From Cyanothece sp. UBA12306 (GTDB taxonomy: Bacteria; Cyanobacteriota; Cyanobacteriia; Cyanobacteriales; Microcystaceae), in contig DLXW01000176.1 in NCBI GenBank assembly GCA_003448685.1, positions 1-9,496 of the forward strand: a stretch of DNA of 9,496 nucleotides, read 5' to 3'. The translations under genes and the position numbers were made by a program. How positions within the stretch are numbered: position 1 is the first letter of the stretch; the number at the start of each line of letters is the position of its first letter. The notes below the pieces were generated by a model. That model was not told where the DNA came from. It made no database searches and saw only the letters and a program-made list of their open reading frames with translations. Of the stretch, positions 1-5,880 are shown one piece after another.

Positions 1-2
1 AG

Positions 3-59
3 GCCACCGTTACCGTATTAGAACAAGCTGAATTACTTTGTACTGATTGGGTAACTTAG
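3..59 (+). CDS. C-terminal end of an unidentified upstream gene (partial)
   Basis: An open frame enters from the left edge and stops at a TAG at 57-59, giving 18 residues (ATVTVLEQAELLCTDWVT). The composition is protein-like and it is on the same strand as ndhA, but 18 residues are too few to name a family. It could also be a chance open frame at the window edge. A second in-frame stop (TGA, 63-65) follows. Confidence 0.3.
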   Translation, partial: ATVTVLEQAELLCTDWVT

Positions 60-380
60 AAATGAAATAAAAATAAGATTGTAACTCGGTTTTTCAGCGA
101 AATATCCCCTAATTTCAAAGGACTTAAGAGAGATGGCGAGATTGTAGAGGTAGTCATCGATAGATTAAGTAACTAAAGTCCGTAGTTGATCCTAACTTAA
201 TGCCGCAATTTCTTTACAACATAACTAGAAGTTCTCCTAAAATTCCCCAGGCTATTCCTCAGACAGCGATATACTAGGCATGGTGTTAGACAAAAATCTT
301 CACAATAGAGCCAACAGATACTATTTCTGTGATACTTATCTGTATCAAAATATCGCAAATTACAACCTGTATTGACCAAA
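60..380 (+). promoter_or_regulatory. Leader/promoter region of the ndhAIGE operon
   Basis: About 320 bp with no convincing gene. TATACT at 270-275 is a fair -10 hexamer, but there is no good -35 hexamer 16-18 bp upstream, so the promoter call is weak. Two overlapping dyads lie closer to ndhA: ACAGATA (314-320) with TATCTGT (337-343), and GATAC (331-335) with GTATC (342-346). There is no clear Shine-Dalgarno site before the ndhA ATG. A short open stretch (66-173) has no start codon and was not called. Confidence 0.4.
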
Positions 381-1499
381 ATGAACACAGGAATCGACTT
401 ACAAGGCAGTTTTATCGAATCTCTCAAGCAATTGGGGCTTCCAGATGGTTTAGCTAAAGCGTTCTGGATTCCCGTCCCCTCTTTTTTAATGATTATCGTA
501 GCCACCGTAGGAGTATTGGTGGTTGTCTGGTTAGAACGGAAAATTTCTGCTGCCGCGCAACAACGTATCGGCCCTGAATACGCTGGGCCTTTGGGGGTAC
601 TCCAACCTGTTGCTGACGGCATCAAATTGGTGTTTAAAGAAGACATCATTCCAGCCAAAGCTGACAATTGGTTATTTACCTTAGGACCAGTGTTAGTGGT
701 ACTTCCTGTTTTCGTCTCCTATCTCATAGTTCCCTTTGGTCAGAATTTGGTGATAACTGACCTCAACATTGGTATTTTTCTTTGGATTGCCCTGTCAAGT
801 ATTGCCCCCATTGGGTTATTGATGTCAGGCTATGCTTCTAATAATAAGTATTCCCTTTTAGGAGGCTTAAGGGCGGCTGCTCAATCGATTAGCTACGAAA
901 TTCCCCTAGCTTTTTCGGTTTTAGCCATTGCCATGATGTCTAATAGCCTCAGTACCATTGATATCGTGGAACAACAGTCAGGATATGGCATTTTAGGCTG
1001 GAATGTTTGGCGACAACCCGTAGGATTAATTATCTTTTGGATTGCTGCTTTAGCTGAGTGCGAAAGGCTTCCCTTTGACCTTCCTGAAGCAGAAGAAGAA
1101 ATCGTCGCCGGATATCAAACCGAATATTCTGGGATGAAGTTTGGTTTATTTTACGTAGGATCTTACGTTAACTTGGTATTGTCGGCTTTGGTTTTTGCCA
1201 TCCTTTATTTAGGGGGTTGGGAATTTCCGGTTCCTCTTGATAAGTTAGCAGGTTGGTTAGGAGTCGATGACAGCAGTGCTTGGTTACAGATCATTACTGC
1301 TTCCTTGGGTATTACTATGACGGTACTGAAAGCCTATTTTCTGGTCTTTATTGCTGTTTTATTACGGTGGACAGTTCCCAGGGTTCGTATTGACCAATTA
1401 CTAAATTTAGGCTGGAAATTCCTGCTTCCGGTTTCTTTGGTTAATCTGTTATTGACTGCTGCCCTTAAATTAGCTTTTCCTGTTGCTTTTGGTGGCTAA
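381..1499 (+). CDS. ndhA: NAD(P)H-quinone oxidoreductase subunit 1 (NdhA)
   Basis: NdhA (NuoH/ND1 family) is the membrane subunit of cyanobacterial NDH-1 that sits where the hydrophilic arm meets the membrane and helps form the quinone site. The complex takes electrons from ferredoxin and serves respiration, cyclic electron flow and CO2 uptake. The protein has 372 residues, the family length as recalled, with about eight hydrophobic helices. Visible family motifs are [16 protein letters not shown] (52-67), SYEIPL (171-176), the acidic loop [15 protein letters not shown] (226-240) followed by [10 protein letters not shown], and [11 protein letters not shown] (330-340). A TTG nine bases upstream is in frame, but the ATG at 381 gives the usual MNTGIDLQG start, so I chose it. 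First gene of the ndhAIGE operon, with 38 bp before ndhI. Confidence 0.97.
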   Translation: MNTGIDLQGSFIESLKQLGLPDGLAKAFWIPVPSFLMIIVATVGVLVVVWLERKISAAAQQRIGPEYAGPLGVLQPVADGIKLVFKEDIIPAKADNWLFTLGPVLVVLPVFVSYLIVPFGQNLVITDLNIGIFLWIALSSIAPIGLLMSGYASNNKYSLLGGLRAAAQSISYEIPLAFSVLAIAMMSNSLSTIDIVEQQSGYGILGWNVWRQPVGLIIFWIAALAECERLPFDLPEAEEEIVAGYQTEYSGMKFGLFYVGSYVNLVLSALVFAILYLGGWEFPVPLDKLAGWLGVDDSSAWLQIITASLGITMTVLKAYFLVFIAVLLRWTVPRVRIDQLLNLGWKFLLPVSLVNLLLTAALKLAFPVAFGG

Positions 1500-1537
1500 T
1501 TTCTTCTCATTGTTAACCATTAAATCAATCAATTGTT

Positions 1538-2119
1538 ATGTTCAACCTACTCAAACAAGTCGGCGATTACGCTAAAGAAAGTATTGAGGCGGCCAAATAT
1601 ATCGGTCAAGGGTTGTCTGTTACCTTTGATCATATGCGCCGTCGTCCTGTAACAGTACAATATCCTTACGAAAAGTTAATTCCCTCTGAAAGGTTTCGAG
1701 GCAGAATTCACTTTGAATTTGATAAGTGTATTGCCTGTGAGGTTTGCGTTCGTGTTTGTCCGATTAACCTTCCCGTAGTAGATTGGGAGTTTAATAAAGC
1801 TGTTAAAAAGAAAGAACTCAAACACTATAGTATTGATTTTGGAGTTTGTATTTTTTGTGGCAACTGTGTGGAATACTGCCCCACCAATTGTCTCTCAATG
1901 ACAGAAGAATACGAACTAGCTGCCTATGACCGTCATGAACTCAATTATGATAATGTTGCCCTAGGAAGATTACCTTATAAAGTAACTCAAGATTCCATGG
2001 TGACTCCTTTAAGAGAATTGGGATACTTGCCTAAAGGAGTTCTTGATCCCCATGATTTACCCCCAGGTAGTCAACGGGCAGGTAAACGTCCCGAAGAAAT
2101 CGTTAACGAAAGTCAATAA
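1538..2119 (+). CDS. ndhI: NAD(P)H-quinone oxidoreductase subunit I, two 4Fe-4S clusters (NdhI)
   Basis: NdhI (NuoI/TYKY family) is the ferredoxin-like subunit of the NDH-1 connecting module that passes electrons through two 4Fe-4S clusters towards the quinone site. The two cluster motifs are complete: [12 protein letters not shown] with Cys 64, 67, 70, 74, and [12 protein letters not shown] with Cys 104, 107, 110, 114. A basic, amphipathic N-terminus (about 1-40) fits the helix that anchors this subunit to the membrane. The protein has 193 residues. The polar, proline-rich C-terminal tail (about 165-193) is common in cyanobacterial NdhI. The ATG at 1538 has no obvious Shine-Dalgarno site, so translation may depend on ndhA. 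It is separated from ndhG by an unusual repeat-bearing spacer. Confidence 0.97.
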   Translation: MFNLLKQVGDYAKESIEAAKYIGQGLSVTFDHMRRRPVTVQYPYEKLIPSERFRGRIHFEFDKCIACEVCVRVCPINLPVVDWEFNKAVKKKELKHYSIDFGVCIFCGNCVEYCPTNCLSMTEEYELAAYDRHELNYDNVALGRLPYKVTQDSMVTPLRELGYLPKGVLDPHDLPPGSQRAGKRPEEIVNESQ

Positions 2120-2133
2120 ATAGAATGTAGGAG

Positions 2134-2171
2134 ATAGTTAATGGTCGGGAAACTAAATGACTATTAACTAT
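2134..2171 (+). repeat. Inverted copy of the heptamer motif, able to pair with the repeat array
   Basis: ATAGTTAAT at 2134-2142 is the exact reverse complement of ATTAACTAT at 2163-2171, the first junction of the heptamer array, leaving a 20-nt loop. Because the array has a 7-bp period, the same arm can pair in five registers (starts 2163, 2170, 2177, 2184, 2191). Confidence 0.7.
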
Positions 2172-2202
2172 TAACTATTAACTATTAACTATTAACTATT
2201 AA
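2161..2202 (+). repeat. Six perfect tandem copies of the heptamer CTATTAA
   Basis: The 42 bp are exactly six units of CTATTAA with no mismatch, immediately followed by the ndhG Shine-Dalgarno sequence. This fits the short tandemly repeated repetitive (STRR) heptamers known from cyanobacterial intergenic DNA. The short perfect unit makes copy-number change by slipped-strand replication likely, which would change the ndhI-ndhG spacing. It is not a CRISPR, as there are no spacers. Confidence 0.95.
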
Positions 2203-2206
2203 GGAG
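2203..2206 (+). promoter_or_regulatory. Shine-Dalgarno site for ndhG, supporting the GTG start
   Basis: GGAG lies 11 nt before the GTG at 2218 and directly abuts the last heptamer unit. It supports the GTG as the start, which also gives the family N-terminus MNLAEGVQIVSF. Confidence 0.7.
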
Positions 2207-2217
2207 CATTAAAAATA

Positions 2218-2850
2218 GTGAACTTAGCCGAAGGTGTGCAAATTGTTTCTTTCGCCATTTTATCAGCAATGGTAGTGGGAACAGCCCTGGGGGTAGTATT
2301 ACTCTCAAATATTGTTTATTCTGCCTTTTTGTTAGGGGGAGTTTTTATCAGTATTTCTGGTATTTATATCCTCCTAAATGCAGATTTTGTAGCGGCTGCT
2401 CAGATCTTAGTCTATGTTGGGGCAGTCAATGTTTTGATTTTGTTTGCCATCATGTTGGTAAACAAGCGAGAAGATTTTTCGACTTTACCCAGACGTTGGA
2501 TACGTCAAGGTGCAACTGCCTTAGTCTGCGGGGGAATTTTTCTGCTGTTGTCCACCATGATTTTGATTACCCCTTGGTCAATTTCTACTGCTTCTCCTGG
2601 GGTTATTGAGAATACAATTGTTGAATTAGGTAAACATTTCTTTAGTGATTTTTTGCTGCCCTTTGAATTAGCATCAGTTTTGCTTTTAATGGCAATGGTA
2701 GGAGCTATTATCTTAGCTCGTCGTGATTTAATTCCTGATACTTTACCAACACCAGAAGGGATCACTACTGCTTTAGAATTGCCAGAACGTCCTAGTGAAT
2801 TAGAAACTAGACAATTAGCAATATCTAAGGGAAATAAAGATTCTCAATGA
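2218..2850 (+). CDS. ndhG: NAD(P)H-quinone oxidoreductase subunit 6 (NdhG)
   Basis: NdhG (NuoJ/ND6 family) is a small membrane subunit of NDH-1 that contributes to the proton-translocating arm near NdhA and NdhE. The protein has 210 residues and five hydrophobic segments (about 8-29, 33-53, 58-81, 98-117, 148-166). The conserved stretch NADFVAAAQILVYVGAVNVLILFAIML (54-80) carries the family's glycine-containing third helix, and RRDLIPD (168-174) closes the last helix. The C-terminal tail (175-210) is polar and probably exposed. It begins with GTG; the Shine-Dalgarno site at 2203-2206 and the family N-terminus support this. The heptamer array just upstream is not part of the gene. It lies 121 bp before ndhE. 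Confidence 0.95.
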   Translation: MNLAEGVQIVSFAILSAMVVGTALGVVLLSNIVYSAFLLGGVFISISGIYILLNADFVAAAQILVYVGAVNVLILFAIMLVNKREDFSTLPRRWIRQGATALVCGGIFLLLSTMILITPWSISTASPGVIENTIVELGKHFFSDFLLPFELASVLLLMAMVGAIILARRDLIPDTLPTPEGITTALELPERPSELETRQLAISKGNKDSQ

Positions 2851-2865
2851 TTAAAATAAACCCTA

Positions 2866-2906
2866 GAAAATAGGCAATTTTATCATAAAAAATGTTGTCT
2901 ATTTTC
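2866..2906 (+). repeat. Long hairpin in the ndhG-ndhE spacer
   Basis: GAAAATAGGCAA (2866-2877) pairs with TTGTCTATTTTC (2895-2906) along 12 bp with one G-U wobble. Inside, TTTTAT (2878-2883) and ATAAAA (2885-2890) pair with a single-base gap, and a 4-nt bulge lies on the 3' side. The stem is AT-rich and followed by CTTTG rather than a T-run, so an intrinsic terminator is unlikely. An mRNA processing or stabilising element is a plausible alternative. Confidence 0.6.
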
Positions 2907-2960
2907 TTTGATGTGATCAGGAAAAATAGAGAATTAATTAATGGTTGATTATTGCAAGAA

Positions 2961-2966
2961 AAGGAG
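2961..2966 (+). promoter_or_regulatory. Shine-Dalgarno site deciding the ndhE start
   Basis: AAGGAG ends 5 nt before the ATG at 2972. It rules out the longer in-frame TTG start at 2945, which would place this site inside the coding region. Confidence 0.85.
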
Positions 2967-2971
2967 AAATT

Positions 2972-3283
2972 ATGCAACTACAATTGGAATTCTGTTTGCT
3001 GTTAGCAGCTGCCCTTTTTTGTATCGGTATTTATGGTTTAGTAACTAGCCGTAATGCGGTGCGGGTTTTGATGTCTATTGAATTACTATTGAATGCTGTT
3101 AATCTTAATTTAATGTCATTTTCTAATTTTCTTGACCCCGTAGGTATTAAAGGTCAAGTATTTACCGTTTTTGTTATTACTGTCGCAGCATCAGAAGCAG
3201 CCGTGGGTTTAGCGATTATTTTAGCAATTTACCGTAATCGGGACACCATTGATATGGAGCAGTTTAATCTCCTTAAATGGTAA
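2972..3283 (+). CDS. ndhE: NAD(P)H-quinone oxidoreductase subunit 4L (NdhE)
   Basis: NdhE (NuoK/ND4L family) is a three-helix membrane subunit of NDH-1 in the proton-translocating chain. The 103-residue protein has helices at about 6-23, 31-50 and 63-86. The two buried glutamates typical of the family are present: E37 in [12 protein letters not shown] and E75 in [10 protein letters not shown]. The C-terminus [10 protein letters not shown] is characteristic of cyanobacterial and plastid NdhE. The ATG at 2972 is chosen over a TTG at 2945 because of the Shine-Dalgarno site 5 nt upstream and the family N-terminus MQLQ. It is the last recognisable gene of the operon; a structured non-coding region follows. 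Confidence 0.96.
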   Translation: MQLQLEFCLLLAAALFCIGIYGLVTSRNAVRVLMSIELLLNAVNLNLMSFSNFLDPVGIKGQVFTVFVITVAASEAAVGLAIILAIYRNRDTIDMEQFNLLKW

Positions 3284-3306
3284 AAAATGTTAATTAAGGT
3301 GAAGAT

Positions 3307-3440
3307 TATAGCAGAAGTCAGAAGTCTCCAGGTAAAAATCCCTTGGGACAAGGGTTTAAGATGAAAGTTCTGTCCTAATCACCTTGGCGACTGCTATATT
3401 TTCCCAGTAGGGAGGCAATCGTTCACCCTACTAACATAGG
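3307..3440 (+). promoter_or_regulatory. Candidate structured leader RNA upstream of a tiny gene
   Basis: Read by eye, inverted repeats nest here. The outer pair is TATAGCAG (3307-3314) with CTGCTATA (3391-3398). A middle pair is CCAGGT (3328-3333) with ACCTTGG (3381-3387, one bulged base). The inner hairpin is CCCTTG (3340-3345) with CAAGGG (3349-3354) around GGA. Downstream, AGTAGGG (3406-3412) pairs with CCCTACT (3426-3432). Part of that 3' arm, CCTA (3427-3430), could instead pair with TAGG (3437-3440), which overlaps the Shine-Dalgarno site at 3438-3442. This layout could form a translational switch, but the alternative stem is only 4 bp. It could equally be the trailer of the ndh operon. 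Confidence 0.35.
3335..3358 (+). terminator. Possible weak terminator after ndhE
   Basis: A 6-bp GC-containing stem CCCTTG/CAAGGG with a GGA loop is flanked by AA/TT pairs across a mismatch. It lies 56 bp after the ndhE stop and is followed by TTT then AAG. The T-run is too short for a confident intrinsic terminator, and the same hairpin is the core of the candidate leader RNA. Confidence 0.3.
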
Positions 3441-3450
3441 AGTGTAGATA

Positions 3451-3751
3451 ATGGTTAAACTGAATCCATTTGCGGCCTTTACCTATACGCTGAAGGAGGT
3501 CAACAAGAAGGTTTACAAGCACAAGTTATTCGGACTTTAATGGGAGTAGGCCAAGTTGGTTTGACGGCGGGAATCTTAACTTCTATTGGTGCTGTCGCCG
3601 GACTACCTGCCGCCGGAATAGGAGCAATTTTGACCGCAGTTGCAGCCCAAAAGCGTGCGGAATAGAAGCAATTTTGGCCGTAGTTGCAGCCCAATCAGCA
3701 TCGGGTCAACGAAAAAAGCGTGGGCTTTTAACAGTTCTCATAAATATATGA
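3451..3751 (+). pseudogene. Broken small hydrophobic Gly/Ala-rich gene
   Basis: An ATG at 3451 follows a good Shine-Dalgarno site (AGGAG, 3438-3442, 8-nt gap) and opens a 29-residue frame, MVKLNPFAAFTYTLKEVNKK onward, ending at TAA 3538-3540. In a different frame, protein-like sequence runs through AEGGQQEGLQAQVIRTLMG into a Gly/Ala-rich hydrophobic stretch with AGLPAAGIGAILTAVAAQ, and stops at TAG 3663-3665. A third frame (3659-3751) repeats the segment as GIEAILAVVAAQ and continues SASGQRKKRGLLTVLINI. The simplest reading is one small membrane-type gene broken by a frameshift near 3490 and by a 44-bp tandem duplication. I do not recognise the family. An alternative is two overlapping tiny genes (3451-3540 and 3540-3665). 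Confidence 0.5.
3614..3694 (+). repeat. Imperfect 44-bp tandem duplication inside the small gene
   Basis: Positions 3614-3650 match 3658-3694 at 34 of 37 bases, an offset of 44 bp, which is not a multiple of three. A 9-mer AAAAGCGTG also occurs after each copy (3649-3657 and 3714-3722). The first copy is 21 nt shorter than the second between the repeat and this 9-mer. Confidence 0.85.
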
Positions 3752-3830
3752 TAATTTATGAAAATTGTTCTAATTGGGCAAACTTCGGATGATACACGTT
3801 GATTAAAATAAACTAATGTATCGTAACAAA

Positions 3831-3859
3831 AATCTCCCAAGGTTTTCGCTTGGGAGATT
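3831..3859 (-). terminator. Intrinsic terminator of the fasciclin gene
   Basis: AATCTCCCAAG (3831-3841) and CTTGGGAGATT (3849-3859) form a perfect 11-bp stem with a 7-nt loop. On the minus strand it lies 24 bp past the fasciclin stop codon, and the 3' arm runs into TTTTTG. It is a textbook rho-independent terminator in that direction. On the plus strand the T-rich tail is weaker. Confidence 0.88.
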
Positions 3860-3883
3860 CTTCATTATTTTATAGATCAATAA

Positions 3884-4447
3884 TTATTTGTCTTCCGTGG
3901 GAAGGATTACTGTGTCAATAACATGAATAATTCCGTTTTTGGTTTTGATATCAGCTTTAATAACAGTGGCATCATTAACCTTCACAGAATTTCCTACTTT
4001 AACTTCTACTTCTCCGCCTTGAACGGTTTTGACAGCACCAGATTTGAGGTTTTTCGATTTGACTTTGCCAGGAACCACATGGTAAGTCAAAATCGAAACT
4101 AATTTATCTTTATTTTCGGGTTTGAGCAATTCTTCAACAGTTCCTTTAGGAAGCTTAGCAAAAGCTTCATCGGTGGGAGCAAAAACGGTAAAAGGGCCTT
4201 CTCCTTTAAGAGTTTCTACTAACCCTGCTGCTTCTACAGCTGCAACTAAAGTTTTGAAAGACCCTGCAGCTACAGCAGTATCAACGATATCCATTTTTTT
4301 CGCTGATTGCATTGTCTGTGAAGAAGAATCTTGAGATCTCATAGAACCAGCCATCACAGGGGAAAGAACGCCAAGGGTGGTGACAGCAAGACCGATAGCG
4401 AAGGTAGATTTGAGACTAGAATTAACTAAACTAGAGAGGTTAAACAT
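3884..4447 (-). CDS. Secreted fasciclin (FAS1) domain protein
   Basis: A 187-residue exported protein with one FAS1 domain. The N-terminus has a charged start and a hydrophobic core (about 14-30) with a likely signal peptidase site after SPVMA (residue 33). A Ser/Gln-rich linker (35-50) follows. The FAS1 domain spans about 53-184, with the H1 motif [15 protein letters not shown] (86-100), the conserved YH pair in TYHVVPG (121-127) and the H2 motif [13 protein letters not shown] (171-183). Cyanobacterial single-FAS1 proteins are small secreted or periplasmic proteins linked to adhesion or the cell surface; the exact role is unknown. It stands alone, with its own terminator at 3831-3859. No strong Shine-Dalgarno site precedes the ATG. 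Confidence 0.92.
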   Translation of the reverse strand: MFNLSSLVNSSLKSTFAIGLAVTTLGVLSPVMAGSMRSQDSSSQTMQSAKKMDIVDTAVAAGSFKTLVAAVEAAGLVETLKGEGPFTVFAPTDEAFAKLPKGTVEELLKPENKDKLVSILTYHVVPGKVKSKNLKSGAVKTVQGGEVEVKVGNSVKVNDATVIKADIKTKNGIIHVIDTVILPTEDK

Positions 4448-4513
4448 GGTTTTCTATATACTGGCTTAATAGCCATAAACTTAATAAATCTTAATATAAC
4501 TGATCCCAAAAAA

Positions 4514-4602
4514 TTTAGCTACAAGGCGCGAAGCCCCGCGCTGGAATTTGGGAGCAGGGAGCTTCGGAGCAGGGAGAAAGGGTTTGAACATTTGTAGCAA
4601 AA
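4514..4602. repeat. Nested intergenic repeat element
   Basis: An outer inverted repeat (4514-4524, TTTAGCTACAA, with 4592-4602, TTGTAGCAAAA; one mismatch) encloses a GC-rich hairpin, GCGCG (4526-4530) with CGCGC (4537-4541), and two direct copies of GGAGCAGGGAG (4551-4561 and 4566-4576). The GC-rich core stands out from the AT-rich surroundings. GGAGCAGGGAG-type runs are common in cyanobacterial spacers. The rest of the 4448-4698 gap holds no gene that I can see. Confidence 0.6.
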
Positions 4603-4632
4603 CTTCAAATAAGCGTGTTAAATGCACAACAG

Positions 4633-4657
4633 CAGTTTTAATTTTTAATTAAAACTG
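4633..4657 (-). terminator. AT-rich hairpin downstream of miaA
   Basis: CAGTTTTAATT (4633-4643) pairs perfectly with AATTAAAACTG (4647-4657) around a TTT loop. It lies about 40 bp past the miaA stop on the minus strand. The stem is almost all A-T and no T-run follows, so terminator activity is doubtful. Confidence 0.35.
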
Positions 4658-4698
4658 GTCAACAGAGTCTAATTTTGTAATCCCTCGCACTTCGTTAA

Positions 4699-5610
4699 TT
4701 ATGCTCGAGATTTGTCTAAAAAATTTTGGATATTAGACCAAACTTTTGTTAAAAAATGAGGGGAAGTCACATCAAACCATTGAATCTCAGGATAGGCACG
4801 AAACCAAGTTCTCTGTCGTTTAGCAAATTGACGAGTGTGTAAAATAATAGCAGCCTTTGCAGCTTGTAAAGAAATTGTGCCTTGAAGATATTGTTTAATT
4901 TCTCCATAGCCTAAAGTGTTTAATAGAGGTAAATCCCAACCATATTTTTGAACAAGTCTTTCTACTTCTTCAACTAATCCAAAATCGATCATCTTTTGGG
5001 TTCTCCTTTCAATCCGTTTTTGTAGAGATATTGAATCGCAATCTAATCCAATTTGAAGAATGGGATAGCTAGGAGGACTTTCTCCCTGTTGTTGAGAAAT
5101 TGGGGAACCTGTGACATAAAATACCTCTAAGGCTCGCAAAGTTCTTACTTGATCATGAGAATGAATTTTACTAGCTGCCATTGGATCAATCTGATGTAAT
5201 AGCTCGTAACATTGCCCTTGTCCTAAAGTTTGAAGTTGCGATCGCAATTCAGGTTGGGGTGCAACCCGAGGAATTTTCAACCCTCGTACGATCGACTTGA
5301 TATACAAACCCGTTCCTCCAACTAATAAAGGAGGAATCACACAAGAAGTACAATTAATTAAAGCGTTTGCTTGTTCTTGATATTGGGCAAGGGTTAGAGT
5401 CTGTGCCGGTTGACAAATATTGATCAGATAATGGGGGACTAAACTTTGTTCAACTTGAGTCGGTTTAGCAGTTCCGATATCAAATTCGCGGTATACTTGG
5501 CGAGAGTCAGCACTAATAATTATTGAATTGAGGCGTTGCGCTAATTCTAAGGCTAATCGGGATTTCCCTGTAGCTGTTGCACCACAAAGGACAATTAAAG
5601 GGCGTTTCAT
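4699..5610 (-). CDS. miaA: tRNA dimethylallyltransferase (MiaA)
   Basis: MiaA transfers a dimethylallyl group from dimethylallyl diphosphate to N6 of adenosine 37 in tRNAs that read codons beginning with U, which helps keep the reading frame. The protein has 303 residues from the ATG at 5610. Visible motifs are the P-loop GATATGKS (10-17), ADSRQVYREFDIGTAKP (34-50), LLVGGTGLYIKS (95-106), the HDQVRTLRALEV segment (152-163) and the C-terminal HTRQFAKRQRTWFR (258-271), which contacts tRNA. An in-frame ATG at 5643 would add 11 residues before MKRPLIVLCG; family members start close to the P-loop, so I prefer 5610. Neither start has a clear Shine-Dalgarno site. It is divergent from sigC. Confidence 0.96.
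   Translation of the reverse strand: MKRPLIVLCGATATGKSRLALELAQRLNSIIISADSRQVYREFDIGTAKPTQVEQSLVPHYLINICQPAQTLTLAQYQEQANALINCTSCVIPPLLVGGTGLYIKSIVRGLKIPRVAPQPELRSQLQTLGQGQCYELLHQIDPMAASKIHSHDQVRTLRALEVFYVTGSPISQQQGESPPSYPILQIGLDCDSISLQKRIERRTQKMIDFGLVEEVERLVQKYGWDLPLLNTLGYGEIKQYLQGTISLQAAKAAIILHTRQFAKRQRTWFRAYPEIQWFDVTSPHFLTKVWSNIQNFLDKSRA
5238..5245. repeat. HIP1 octamer GCGATCGC (inside miaA)
   Basis: An exact copy of the highly iterated palindrome HIP1, over-represented in many cyanobacterial genomes. Its presence supports the cyanobacterial assignment. Confidence 0.9.
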
Positions 5611-5770
5611 GGACAATGAAATGAGGAGGCAACAAAGCCCCATTCTATCAAGATTTATTCAAGATTATCGATTAATTTTTCGGGAATTATCATTTATTGG
5701 GCTGTAGTTTATAGATAATTCAGATTACAAAGCCGACTCAATTTAAAAAATATAACATTGATGTGAGTTT

Positions 5771-5798
5771 TTGATGCAAAATTTGGGAACTATAAAAT
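5771..5798 (+). promoter_or_regulatory. Likely sigma-70-type promoter of sigC
   Basis: TTGATG (5771-5776) and TAAAAT (5793-5798) are separated by 16 bp and match group 1 sigma consensus well. Transcription would begin near 5805, leaving a leader of about 75 nt. That leader holds a short dyad, GGAAT (5806-5810) with ATTCC (5821-5825). The rest of the miaA-sigC gap (5611-5880) is AT-rich and shows no gene. Confidence 0.5.
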
Positions 5799-5880
5799 TA
5801 GCCAAGGAATTGCCTCCTGGATTCCTCAAGCAATCCATTCAAAATTGTAATGACAACTGAGAATAACCAGAGAAATCATC

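Noticed and set aside
66..176. Open stretch of 36 codons in the same frame as the partial gene at the left edge
   Set aside because: It has no ATG, GTG or TTG and lies beyond two stop codons. The resemblance to coding sequence is probably chance.
372..380. TTG start for ndhA three codons upstream of the ATG
   Set aside because: The ATG at 381 gives the conserved MNTGIDLQG start and the recalled family length of 372 residues.
197..667. 156-codon minus-strand ORF overlapping ndhA
   Set aside because: It mirrors the strongly supported ndhA coding sequence, has low-complexity patches and no family resemblance.
2161..2202. CRISPR array
   Set aside because: The 7-bp units are contiguous with no spacers.
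3406..3450. Glutamine riboswitch (glnA or downstream-peptide RNA), prompted by ATCGTTCACCC at 3418-3428 and the tiny ORF downstream
   Set aside because: The other parts that I recall as conserved, a GGAAGTAGG-type strand after the first arm and the closing GAAGGAACG strand, are not present in the right order. A covariance-model search would settle it.
3500..3694. 64-codon minus-strand ORF across the small broken gene
   Set aside because: It is Ala/Pro/Cys-rich and explained as the antisense of the duplicated G/A-rich segment. It has no Shine-Dalgarno site that I can see.
4122..4334. 70-codon plus-strand ORF inside the fasciclin gene
   Set aside because: It is antisense to the well-supported FAS1 coding region and shows no independent features.
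5611..5643. Upstream ATG for miaA at 5643
   Set aside because: It adds 11 residues not expected in the family before the P-loop and has no Shine-Dalgarno site.
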